NCBI GenBank assembly: GCA_963853835.1
Contig: OY970828.1
Location: forward strand, 79,501 to 143,500
Reading direction: 5' to 3'
DNA from: Calendula officinalis
Taxonomy: Eukaryota; Streptophyta; Magnoliopsida; Asterales; Asteraceae
DNA length: 64,000 nucleotides
In this document: piece after piece, positions 24,728 through 35,720 of the stretch
How positions within the stretch are numbered: the stretch's first letter is position 1
How the letters are laid out: each line of letters begins with the position of its first letter
Notes under the pieces: model-generated
Seen by the model: only the letters and a program-made list of their open reading frames with translations
Told to the model about the DNA's origin: nothing
Databases searched by the model: none
Program-made: the position numbers and the translations under genes

Positions 24728-25313
24728 CACAAACAGACAAGTCAGCATACGAAATTTATGTATATATAGCTTATAGTAAAGAGCAAAATCTAGTGTTAGA
24801 GGTAATGGTAGTCTTCAAGGTTAATCTTAGAATTTAAGATAATGACATATTTAGAAAAGGTCGATAATCTATGAATTAGTTAAGGCTGAGAGGTACGGGC
24901 CAACGCCCGGTGTGGCATGGGGATGAGGTGGCTTAGCCACGGCGTGGCAAAAAAAGCAAACACCATCCCCCCAACGGCGTGGGAGGGTGGCGTGGTGGAG
25001 ATGGGGTCTGGCCAACGGCTGGAAACGGGCGTGGGGGTGAGATGGGGGGTGAGGTGGATGCTTGTGATTGGTTGGTGGGTATTTTCTTTTCATTTTATTT
25101 AAAATTAAATAGAATAAAATGGTGTGGTGTGGTGTGGTGGGTATTTCCTAGAGATGATGTGATGTGGTTGCTGAGGTGGCAGATGATGCGGCGGGCAAAG
25201 GCACCACCACATGTGGTGCCCATACCGGATAGCCTAATATAAACTAATATAGGTATAATAATATTGTAGTGATGTTGACTAATCAAAACCATACACATAT
25301 TTGACAAACCTAA

Positions 25314-25731
25314 GAGCATCTCTAATGAGGTTATTTAAAAGGTTATTATTATTTGAAGAGTAAATTACACGCATGGTCCTTTATTTTACAATGTTACATT
25401 TTAAACCCTATATATATTTATATGTGAATCATTTATTATTTTTATAACTATAAATTATAACTTTATCATATTTCAATACTTTTTAAGGTCAAACATTGTA
25501 ATATTTATGTAAGAGACATTTTATAAAATTGTTAAGTTTTATAAATGCTTAAAAATTGTTAAATTACATAAGAGGGAAGCATTTAGTAACATTTGATATA
25601 AATAAAGGTAAATTAGTAATATTAATAAGAAAAAGTCTTAGTTAACTATTGGATAAATTTTTCATTAATAAATTATTAGATGATGTGACAAATATAATAA
25701 GTCATTGGAGAGGTTAACCATTGTGAATACT
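25314..25731. mobile_element. Probable TIR element with GAGCATCTCTAATG end, TAA flanks
   Basis: Left end GAGCATCTCTAATGAGGTTA and right end TAACCATTGTGAATACTC are related by inversion; TAA is next to both ends. A second GAGCATCTCTAATG begins directly after the right-hand TAA (25735), so two elements of one type may lie side by side. Superfamily uncertain. Confidence 0.45.
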
Positions 25732-26574
25732 CTAAGAGCATCTCTAATGCATATGTATTTGCAATAACTTATTAAAATTATCACATAAACTTTTCATTAG
25801 ATATTGATAAAAAAAAATTGAATTTTTTTTTTGCTCCAATGTATATAAATATAGATAAAGTTTTTTGTTTGTTTTGATAAAAACTTATGAAAGAAAAAGA
25901 TTTTAAAGTAAAAACTTTTTGCTAAAAAGTCATAACCACTTGTGTTTTAAAAAAAATAAAAAGTCATTTACATTCAAATAACTTATACAAAAGTTAAATT
26001 TTTTTCTAAGAAGCTAGCATTAGAAATTTATTAATCATGTTACTAAAGAAGATTGTGACACTAGTTAAAAGAATATGCAAAAGTCTTCAAACTTAAAACA
26101 TGTAAATTATCTTTAAAAAATATAATTGCTTGGAATAAATGAATCTTCCACTTTAAGATTGAAATATGTATCACGAGACAGTAATAAAATATAAAACCTA
26201 CCATTGTAATGATTTTGTTGGTTTTTCTTACATGTTTATTTAATAACTTTAACCACTAAAAGTAAAAGTCGCAACTACATTTTCTCAAAATTTATTATAA
26301 AAAACAAAGAGGAGTAATATTGTTTCTTACTATTTAAACATACTCATCTTTCTATTCATTAGATTAAAATAAGTGTCAAAATCAAAGGATAATATAAGGA
26401 AATAAAATTAATAGATTAAACATTTTAAAATTAAAGTTAGTAGAACTATAAGTAGAATTAAAATGTAAGAACAAATATAATTTCTCAAAAAGAAATTAAA
26501 AAGAATAATGTAATTGAACTTTTATTATCTTAATTGAAATAAATGCAACTTTATATTTATTTTTTTCCCTTTTA

Positions 26575-26828
26575 TATGGCCAGTCTAGCTGGTCTGAGGC
26601 ACTGGGTTTATACTCATGTGGGCTGCAGGTGGTGAGTTCGAATCCCTTTGGGAACGTTGAATTTGCGTAATTTAACTCATACCTCACACGGGCACATATG
26701 TGGAATTTTCCTTGGAAATCCCTTTGGGGGCTGGGTTTACCCGCTTATGCGGAGCTCGAACTCGGGGTGCTCGCTGAAAAATTGCGAGTAGGCTTCCGTT
26801 ATTTCATTTGCCGTTTCCAAAAAAAAAG
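26575..26828 (+). mobile_element. tRNA-derived SINE, copy 1 of a family seen twice here
   Basis: An A-box-like region (TAGCTGGTCTGAGGC), a clear B box (GAGTTCGAATCC at about 26634-26645) and a 3' A-run. The 3' part (GCGAGTAGGCTTCCGTTATT, then TTTCCAAAAAA) is nearly identical to the copy at 38296-38496. No coding capacity. Confidence 0.75.
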
Positions 26829-28346
26829 AACAACAAACTTTTTTACTTCCTTCGTTCAAAATAAAATCATTATAATTATAGAAATAATGACTATACTCTA
26901 GGTGGTCTCGTTCATTTTAACTCTTTCTGGTTAAAAGATGAAATTTATATTTATATACTACTATATACTCAAAATTGTACAAGAAATTAATGGATATACA
27001 ATCAGATCAAATACAACTTTGCTGGTACTTTAGATATTTTTTGATAATTAGATTTTTAGAACCAACCTGAGCACCTGACTATGGGGATGGGTCACTAACT
27101 CACTATTCCCACATAATTTTTTTGTCACACTAGATGTCACATAAGCAAATCACACCACACCATTTTGCACAAAATACACACTATACCATCTCACACACCA
27201 CACCATTTGAAAGAGGACCCACCAAATACCTTCCTCCTCTCACACAACAAACCACACCAACCCGTCCATTTCATTGTTGAAAGTGTCGTGAGGGGGTGTC
27301 TTTTCAAGGGTTTTTAGGTATTTTGTGATTAAGTAGTATTTTAAAGATTTGAATGTGAGATGTGAAATGATGATGTGGTGCTGATGTGATACTGAGATGG
27401 GCAAGTGACTTAAGCGGTTATATCCATTAGTCTAATGAATTGTCTATTGAAAAACAGTATTTAGCACTAAATAATTTGGAATTTTGGAACATACAACCAA
27501 TGGTGATAAAAACGATCTAAGAGACAAAATTTATTTATATTTTTTCTCTTCATATTTTTATACTACTAATAAATATAAACGAAGATTTGAACTATTAGAT
27601 GCGGTACAACAATACACGATACATTTAAATAAGGGATATGAGAGATGTAAGATGTAGATTATCATACATATACACAAAGTAAATAGATTGTTTTTATTAA
27701 TACATCTGGCTTGATTCAACTATTAGATGGTAGTGATTCTACATATTAGATAACTAGTCATTTATGTACACCATCAATATTAGATAGCTAGTAATTTAGT
27801 ATAGTTGAAATTTTTACATATATTATGTTAAAAGTTATATAGTTATCATTTAAAAGGGTGAAACCAAGAATGACCGGATTCATAATTTTGGTCGGAACCA
27901 AATCAAAGCAAACCAAACAAAACATGATAACGGTTCGCTATTCTCCATCATTTACTTTTTGCAATTATGTTAATGGAATGGTAAGGTTAATTTTTTTATT
28001 ACATACATCATTTAATCATGTAACAAAATATATATGTTTAAAATTATGTTATAATATCTATGTAGTTCTTTTATAAATTAAGAGTATTAACAAAAAGATG
28101 ATTCAAATAATATGGGCAGAGCGAGCGATTTGTAATTAGATCAAAAAATTACTCCTATTATGCAAAAATGGTTTAAACCGCTTCAAGCTGACCCATCCAA
28201 GATCAAACCGCTTATTAATTTGTTAAACTTTAATCAAATTGGATAACATCAGTAATATTAAACTTGTTCAATCTCAAATTACTTGTCATAATGTTTATAA
28301 AATAAGAAACTATATTTGAACAGTTTGTTCTAATTCATTAACCAAA

Positions 28347-28351
28347 GCGGG

Positions 28352-28394
<43 letters not shown>

Positions 28395-28419
28395 ACGTGT
28401 TCGATCCACGTTCACCGCA
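28347..28419 (+). tRNA. tRNA-Phe (GAA)
   Basis: A 73-nt cloverleaf. D arm GCTC..GAGC with AGTTGGGA loop; anticodon stem TCAGA/TCTGA with loop CTGAAGA giving GAA; T arm ACGTG/CACGT with TTCGATC. The acceptor stem pairs except for one G-A mismatch, which I recall in other plant tRNA-Phe genes. The internal A box (TAGCTCAGTTGGG) and B box (GTTCGATCCAC) are intact, and a T run (28427-28433) serves as Pol III terminator. CCA is not encoded. Confidence 0.97.
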
Positions 28420-28425
28420 TACAAA

Positions 28426-28433
28426 CCTTTTTT
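28426..28433 (+). terminator. Pol III terminator of tRNA-Phe
   Basis: A run of seven T seven bases after the tRNA 3' end. Confidence 0.8.
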
Positions 28434-28972
28434 TCTGGCGAGCAAGATTTCTCTCTACAACGTATACTTTTTTGATAATCTACTTTAACCCCCTAAAGTT
28501 TATCACAGGGGACAACTTTGAAACTGCATTTGCTTATTGATCTGATCACTATTTTCTCTCTAGTACGAAAATGATTAGTTTCTGTATATCATATTAACAT
28601 TAAAGGCTACAATAATCACTATTTTCAACAGCTTTTAAAATTATACATAAGCAAAATCTGATCTTTCCCAAAAATACACACAAAAAAGCAGATTTTCGGC
28701 AGGAACAAAATGTCATTTTAAGCCCTTAACTATATTGATAATCTATTTCAACCCCTAAAAGTTCAAACAACCACCTAACCTGATTTTGAGCTACATTGCT
28801 AATTGATCAGCTCAAAGCTTGAAGCACCAAACGAATAATCTCGTATATCACATTAACATTAACAAATACAAATTTTCACATTTTATAACGGCTTTTCAAA
28901 CAAAACATCACAAAAACCTCATCTTCCCCACAAAACGAAATTAAGAAATCTTTTTACACAAGGTAAACATTT
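28434..28972. other. Intergenic/3' flank of the D6PK-like gene
   Basis: Contains only the likely 3' untranslated part of the kinase gene. A phrase (TTTAACCCCCTAAAGTTTA near 28483 and TTTCAACCCCTAAAAGTT near 28745) occurs twice about 260 bp apart, so a small repeat may be present. Confidence 0.4.
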
Positions 28973-30956
28973 TCAAAAGAAATCAAACTCGAGATAATTC
29001 TCGGACGTGTTCTTCTCGGGTGCAACAATCTTTTTCTCACCAAGTGATGTCATCGGGGAAGCAAACACCACGGGCTTGGGGATTTCCGGTGGGCTCGCAC
29101 AACGAATTAAGGCCCAATTAACACCTTCAAAGAAAGGATGTTGCTTGATTTCAGTTGCTCCTCTTTTATAAGCCAACCGATTACGTGGTTCTTTCACTAA
29201 CAAACCCCTTATCAAATCCCTGACCGAAAAACTCACAACCGGTGACTCGGGAAACCTCAAAGGCTGCCCGACAACATTCGTCAACGTTGCCCGATTGCCC
29301 GACCCTTTAAACGGAGTTTTCCCAAACAATAACTCGTACAAAAATATCCCAAGAGTCCACCAATCAACCGCGCTGCCATGACCTTCATTTTTAATAATCT
29401 CGGGAGCTAAATACTCGTGGGTCCCCACAAACGACATTGACCGCACCCCAGTTGGTTCGGCCATAAGTTCGGGCAACGGGCTCACTTGGTTGTTAACTTC
29501 AGATTTGGGTTTTTTGTCTTTTCTGGATCTAAAGAGTCTTGGAGAGAAACAAGATGTGGGGACCACACATGACGGTTGGATACACGAAGGTGGCTCGATG
29601 CAAGTTGGTTGAACACAATAACCACCTGAGTTCTTTCTAAGGGGCTCGTTGTCTGACTTCACGAGCGTTGGGTTGACCGAACAACGAAGGGAAAGGTCAA
29701 AATCAGTCAACATTATGTGGCCGTCTTCCCTAACGAGAACGTTTTCCGGTTTTAGGTCTCGATAGACTATTCCAAGCATATGTAGGTATTCCATAGCTAG
29801 AAGTATTTCTGCAACATAAAACCTGCAATAAGATGATACAAAAAGCCATAATTTTACATTCATTTCTTCAAGATTTTATGGAACAACTAAAACATGGTAA
29901 AAGTGTAGAAAAACTCTGCATAATTTTTGACCCGTTGCTCAACCTACCAAAGTGTGTTTACAACCGCCTAAACTATTTCATCTAAATAATCTGATAACTT
30001 TTTGCAATAATATTGTTCTTGTAATCATATTTAGTGAATTACTAATTTCAACTTTCAAATGTGTTTGCTCAACAAGACTCGACCCATACTAAAAGATGAG
30101 CCATTTCTACCCAAATTCGTTTTGGCCCGTTACCCACCGGCCCATCTTACCACCTCTATCCAAAAATACACCAGCATATTCTTTCTAAAAAATTGTTTTT
30201 GGTCAACCAGACTCAACCCATACTAGAAAACCAACCTATTTCTACCCGAAAATTGTTTTGACCCATTACCCAAACCTGCCCATCTTCCCACTATTATTTC
30301 TAAATCCAGTGTTTATATATTGTATAAAAAATGATACGAAACTTTAATAAAATAACAAACTGAGATAAGAACTTATACTTGACAGCTTGTTCACAAAACC
30401 GTTTTCCCGGTTGCCTTTGTCTTAACATGTGTAAATCGCCACCCGGACAAAACTCCATAACCAAACACGAGAATTTATCGGTCTCAAAATGAGTATACAA
30501 AGTCGGTAAAAACGGGTGATCCAAACATTGAAGTATTTCTTTTTCTGTTTCAACTCTTAATAATTTATTCCTGCCCTCAAGTGACACCTTATCCATTACT
30601 TTCATTGCAAAATAGGATTTCATACCATTAAGTTCACTAAGATAAACACTACCAATATCACCACAACCTAATCGTTTCAATAACCGAAAATGGTTTAATC
30701 CCAAAACACCATCTTTTGATCTAACGGCTTGAATTGCTTCCCATCGTGAATCGTTTGATTTATGAGGTTTGTTTATGGTGGTACTTAAAGCACTGTAATT
30801 ACTTTCATCACTTACATCAGTACTTGTACTTCCTCTACACATACTACTTTTTCCACTTTCAGTAAATTCGGTTTTTTCGTTAGTTTTTGGAATGTTGACA
30901 TTTTGAGTAGCGGGTGTCGACCAATCATCGATCGCCACACGCTGCAATGGTTTCAT
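28973..30956 (-). CDS. D6PKL: AGCVIII protein kinase, D6PK-like, complete (2 exons, 475 aa)
   Basis: Ser/Thr kinase of the D6 family, which phosphorylates PIN auxin exporters at the plasma membrane. Exons 30379-30956 and 28973-29822, phase 2 junction. After a Ser-rich N-terminus come the Gly loop LGCGDIGSVYL, AMKVMDK with the ATP-binding Lys, HPFLPTLYTHF, YRDLKPENVLV with the catalytic Asp, and DFDLSLRC, the DFD (not DFG) motif that defines AGCVIII kinases. The activation segment carries the usual long insertion (about 75 residues, Cys/Pro-rich, with a basic RSRKDKKPKSE stretch that may aid membrane binding) before SMSFVGTHEYLAPEII. The end, EFDFF, fits the PIF motif that docks PDK1. All key residues present. 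The leader has an intron or introns upstream of 30957. Confidence 0.96.
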
Positions 30957-31827
30957 TTCTTTGCTGACAATTTCAAGAAATTTATAAACCGATAAATAAG
31001 TTTTCTTTTTGGGACAAAAAAGAAAAGATTTATGATTCAGTTAAATAAAATTGATGGGATGCAACCACACCTGTTAATCCTTCTGGGGTTCTGATCATTA
31101 GTAGTATAAGCTGCAATAAGTTACATCACGAACTCCTCTTATCTGTAATAATTGGAAAAAAAAAACATAAATCTAACAAATAAAGCCGCTAAATTTCAAA
31201 TTATGTAAATCAAGTGGGAAATTTCTGCAATGTAAGAATGTTAGATCTAGTGACACTAGAAAAATACAGGTCACTAAAGATGTAAATAAAACATGATTGA
31301 TCTGTAGATATGCTATTCTGCTGTTAATCAAGATTTAAGAGCAAAATGTTTCACAATTTTGAAGAAAAAATATATTTTGAAGTTACAATTTCAAGAACCC
31401 ACTTACAAAAGCATATCATTTGCTAACTTTGCATACCATATATGATCAAGATGAATTTACCTCATGAGTTGCAAAAAATCTTTGACAAAAAAATTAAAAT
31501 TTCTCCAAGAAACATTCAATACATTTCATAATAGTGTGATGATCATAAGAAAAAACCCATAAATATAAATCTTGATTCTTGAAACATACCCTTTTTAGTA
31601 TACCCACAAACAACCATAATCAAAAAGACAACTGTGAGGGCCATAAAACCCACTTGCATTAACAATTAGACGATTTTTTTTAATAAAAATAAAAATGAAT
31701 TGTCATAAAAGTGTACCTCAAAGTATAGAACTTTAGGGTTGTTGACTTGTTGTTGAGGTATGAATCAAGAAAAGGGGAAATCTGAGTTATGTAATATATG
31801 GTTGAATAGTAAATAAATAAAAGATAA

Positions 31828-31879
<52 letters not shown>

Positions 31880-32589
31880 GTGTGGTGTGATTATGATATA
31901 AAGTAAGAAAAAGAAAGAAAAGAGCACTGTCTCCCATAATTGTGGTCTAAAGAAAAAAAAAGGTTTCAAGTGTTGGGGCTGTCTATGTGGGCTACTACCA
32001 TTACAGAGAGGAGAGATAAAAGGAACAATTTGTAAAAATCGAAAATTTTGCTACCTTTTATTTAAGTAATAATAATTATTATTATATAGTTGTTACTACT
32101 TTGATGGTTAGCATGCAATTTACATGAGTGTTATCTTTTTTTATAGAGATGCACAACATTTAATTTAGTAATCAAAATTAATGTCATTTGTATAAAAGTA
32201 TCATGTGATTATAACAAAAAAATGGTAAATAATTGTAAATCATATATGTTGCTAGTTGTAGACATAAATATTTTAGTATGTTTCTTGCTTTTATTAAGTT
32301 TTGGTTTTTTGCTTCCGGTCTGGTTGGATCCGATTCCAGATCCAAATACATCCCAACACAACTATACAGTTGCTTACTTGGTTACCAAACATTCATTAAA
32401 ATTAAACGCAACATTGAATTTATAAGATACACTAGTCATTTGACCAGTTTTTGAGGTCGAATTTCCTATGAATGACACCAATTGAAAATTTGGATACATT
32501 TGTCTAGTTCAATTGCCTATTTCAAAATCACAAAATAATATAACCTGAATCAAATCACTCATATAATCACATGTGCAAAAAGTATTGGC
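30957..32589. other. D6PK-like leader and promoter; RPAC1 3' flank
   Basis: Leader exons of the kinase lie near 31065-31110 and probably about 31740. The (AAT) microsatellite at 31828-31879 lies in the promoter or leader. No other gene seen. Open frames of repeated Leu/Tyr through the microsatellite are artefacts. Confidence 0.5.
31828..31879. repeat. (AAT)17 microsatellite
   Basis: An uninterrupted run of AAT units, upstream of the D6PK-like gene. Confidence 0.95.
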
Positions 32590-34704
32590 TTATGACAGCT
32601 CAGTTATCACGTTTTCACACTTTTTCTCCAAGATCTGGATAGCTTCAGTAAATAGTACCTCAGGGGGCATTGTTCCAGTTGATTCTATAGTGACTAAAAA
32701 CACCCATATAATATAATTATTAATCACTACCAAATTTTAACACTACTAATTATAGTATATATACTTACAGATAAAATGATCTTTGACACGTCGTAATGCC
32801 ACTTTTTCCTCCCATCCAGGCTCTCTAATGCACTCACGACACAGGGTACAAGATCTTGCTCGAGCCACAGTGGCCCGCTTCATACCTGCTCCAAATGGGT
32901 CAATTATAGTTAACCCAAAAGCCCCTTTTCCATAATTCAATAAATAGTTACTATAATTTATATATGATTCAAAAACAAGTTTTTGCGATGATATTATTAC
33001 ACTTTCAACATGTTTGATCCCCATTTGACCTGTTCCCTTTCATCTATTAATTTATTTGACCCATTTGAGATTTACAAAATAATCCAAATTCAAGTACTCA
33101 AACCACATGATGCTTTATTTATGTATAAGAAACTGAATGTTATTGTAAATCCATACCTTTACCCATATCTTCAATGTCAAACACTTTAACGGGACATTTT
33201 TTTACAAGTATCTCTGCATCTTCATCCTCGATGTCTTGCAGCAATAATACCTAAAACAAAAACAATAAAGCCCTCATAATATTCCTCAGTCACGTGTCAA
33301 TATATCTCAAGAAAAAAAGTTGAAAAAAAAGCGAGAAATAAATCTGAAATTGAATTTTGTGGTCACCTCAGGGAGCATTCTGTACCAAGCAGTAGCAACA
33401 GGAGACCATTTGGCATGTGTTTTACCAAGACCTTTAATAGCATGTGCTTCTAGCTCTATTTCCTACATATGTAAAGCCGCATAAGGTAAATATTAAAGTA
33501 TTAATCCCTTGATTAACATTATAGCATTTGGTTAGTAGTAAAAAAAACCATTTTTCCACAAAATCACCTGCCCAGGCCCGAGTTTTGATATAATGATACC
33601 AGGCGTGACAGTAATAGGATTATTTGAAAATTCCGGCATGGAATCTTGGCTGGAACCAAACTTTGTGTATGTATTTGGTTTCATTGTTGAATCTGAAGGT
33701 TTTTCAGTGGGCAGCACATATTCACTCCCATTTGGCAACCACTTCATATCATGAGAGTACACTAAAAAAGATAAAAAAATAAAAAGATAGAAGCTGTTAA
33801 AGAATACTGAAAAGCCAATGACATAGTTATCATCTTTAGGGTTGTTTTAGATACCTGTGAGACGTTCACCAGATCCTCGCTCACACTTGAAATGGAGTTT
33901 AAAAACAATGGAATTTTTTTCGTTAAAATCATCATTTTCTGGAGAGAAAGTAAATAAAAAAGTTATCCGTGTGAAGACTAGAAGAAGGAAAACAAATAAC
34001 CGTGAAAACGAGATAAAAACCTGACTTATATTCAAACAGCCTTGGGTCAACCTTAATCGGTATGAGACCTAACCGGTGAGCAAGTACCTCATCTTGCACA
34101 ACTGATGAACTGTTTGCAACAAGAACTCTCTCAATGGCCATTGTAGGCAGCTGCATATCACCAACTTACATCAACTTTAGCGTGTAATGTAACAAAAATA
34201 TGTCAAAAGGTAAGTTTTTAAAGTTTGTTAGTTACATCAAATGGTAATTTTCATTGACCACTACATATATTGAAATCGTATACAAGTACAGAAAGTAGTA
34301 CCTCAGATATTAGAATTCTTCTGAAAGCATTAGCAATGGAAGCATCAATTCCAATCAAATCAAACTCCATATCTTCTTCATTGAGCTCAATCACCTTAAC
34401 TTTCAAATTTTTCCTAAATTCATCCAACCTTACGCCGTTATCAACCCCCATTGCTGCATATGCACCAGAGTACGTAATATTCTCTGTCTTCATAATAAAA
34501 AAACTTATTATTAGCTTCAGTCATCCTCTTAAAACTAACAGACAGTTTTATTGGATTACATACAAAATTGATTCAGAGAAAACAGAATCGTACATGAGTG
34601 GGAGCATCGTTATTGCAGAAAACGCGAGTTTTCTGGAGTTGAAGATGCGGAGGAAGATGATTCTTCGGCAAATCAGGCAAATCCGAAAGCGGAACCTTTG
34701 GCAT
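32590..34704 (-). CDS. RPAC1: RNA polymerase I and III common subunit RPAC1 (AC40), complete
   Basis: Alpha-like subunit that nucleates assembly of Pol I and Pol III, pairing with AC19. Starts at ATG 34704 (MPKVPLSDLPDLPKNHL; exon 34594-34704) and ends at TAA 32590. Exons give NITYSGAYAAMGVDNGVRLD, FDLIGIDASIANAFRRILIS and AIERVLVANSSSVVQDEVLA (the RPB3/alpha dimerisation region), HRLGLIPIKVDPRLFEY, the insert domain (SHDMKWLPNGSEYVLP), LEAHAIKGLGKTHAKWSPVA and the C-terminal return of the dimerisation fold (VITELS). In the C-terminal part RARSCTLCRECIREPGWE keeps a Cys cluster like that of archaeal subunit D. Exon joins are in frame where checked; the gene looks functional. Confidence 0.95.
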
Positions 34705-35059
34705 CGTTGAAAACTTCCTGTAACTCCAGACAGGAAATACGATGGATGAAGAAGAAAGAAAGGGTTTTGAAACAGATTAGGGTTTAAAGGTTAGGGTTTT
34801 GAGTTTAGACAAACGCTCTTAAAAGAAAGGAAGCTTCGAATTTACATTTATAACCTTGTAGTATGAAAATATGCAATAACACACCTTTAACTACTTTGGT
34901 AAATAACTCTACTCCTTTTAGTTTTTTCTATATTATGTTTTGGCCCCCTAAATAATATAAACAGGAACAACATGTATAAGTTCTTGTTCTGTTCTTCATC
35001 TATTTTTGTTCATATTCCTAAAACATGTCATTTATAACTAAAAATTGATTACATGTAAT
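34705..35059. other. RPAC1 promoter region
   Basis: No feature that I can define before the hAT element. Confidence 0.4.
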
Positions 35060-35310
35060 TAGGGGTCAACATTTAGGCTGAAAAAAAACCAAACCTAACT
35101 AAAAACTAATCGAAACCGAAAACATATAATCAATCCGGTTTTGGTTTTGTAATTTCATGATTTGGGTTTCGGTCCGGTTGAGCATTTGGGCTAAACACCG
35201 AACAAAAAAGAATAACGTAATCGGGTCATTTTGAAAATTCAATATTTTCAGGTTCAGTCCTATCAATTTACGTTCAGTTCAGTTCGGTTTAAGGACCGCA
35301 TTCACCCCTA
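35060..35310. mobile_element. Non-autonomous hAT element with perfect 8-bp target duplication
   Basis: Ends TAGGGGTCAAC and (complement) TAGGGGTGAAT. CATGTAAT flanks it exactly at 35052-35059 and 35311-35318. 251 bp, no coding capacity. Inside are many words of the type AACCGAAAC / CGGTTTTGG / GTTCGGTTT, arranged on both sides. Confidence 0.93.
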
Positions 35311-35318
35311 CATGTAAT

Positions 35319-35720
35319 AGCAATGACTTTCACAAATGTACATTTTTATGAAACTGCCATTTTTTTACACCACAAGTCCATGAACTTGTAACAGGGTTTC
35401 ACACTTTCACTTGTGATTGAACTTGTAACTAAAATGTAAATCACTCTCTTAATCTAAAATCCTTTTGTAATTTCAGTATCACATATATGACTAGATTGTC
35501 AACATTTTTATAATTAAATCTTTCATTCTGAAAATTAATGCAATTCTGGTCCAACTACACGCATAAATAAAAGCTAATTCTGGTTTAAGTCAACAACTCT
35601 GATACACCGAAAATAAACACACGGATTACATAAGATGGAAAAAAAAGATGCAGTGAAGAAAAAGTCTTGAACTCTTGATCTATCTTTGCTTGCCAATAAC
35701 CATAGGAAACATTCTGGATG
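35319..35720. other. Intergenic, EMC8/9 3' flank
   Basis: Nothing supported apart from likely 3' untranslated sequence. Confidence 0.4.

Larger units (their letters stand above)
23936..28346. other. 4.4-kb intergenic region made of repeats, no protein gene seen
   Basis: Holds a decayed Stowaway-like element (24368-24607), a (TA)34 run (24659-24726), a G-rich block (24895-25225), a pair of GAGCATCTCTAATG elements (25314-about 26020), a tRNA-derived SINE (26575-26828) and further A/T-rich DNA. Long open frames in the G-rich block are composition effects. Bases 27085-27440 (with words such as CACCACACCATTT) may be a further decayed element. Confidence 0.6.

Noticed and set aside
24869..25242. 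Overlapping frames on both strands in the G-rich block
   Set aside because: GC-skew artefacts; proteins are low-complexity His/Pro or Gly/Val/Trp.
31680..31969. Poly-Leu and poly-Tyr frames
   Set aside because: Produced by the (AAT) microsatellite, no homology.
34270..34710. 146-codon plus-strand frame
   Set aside because: Antisense of RPAC1 exons 1 and 2 across an intron.
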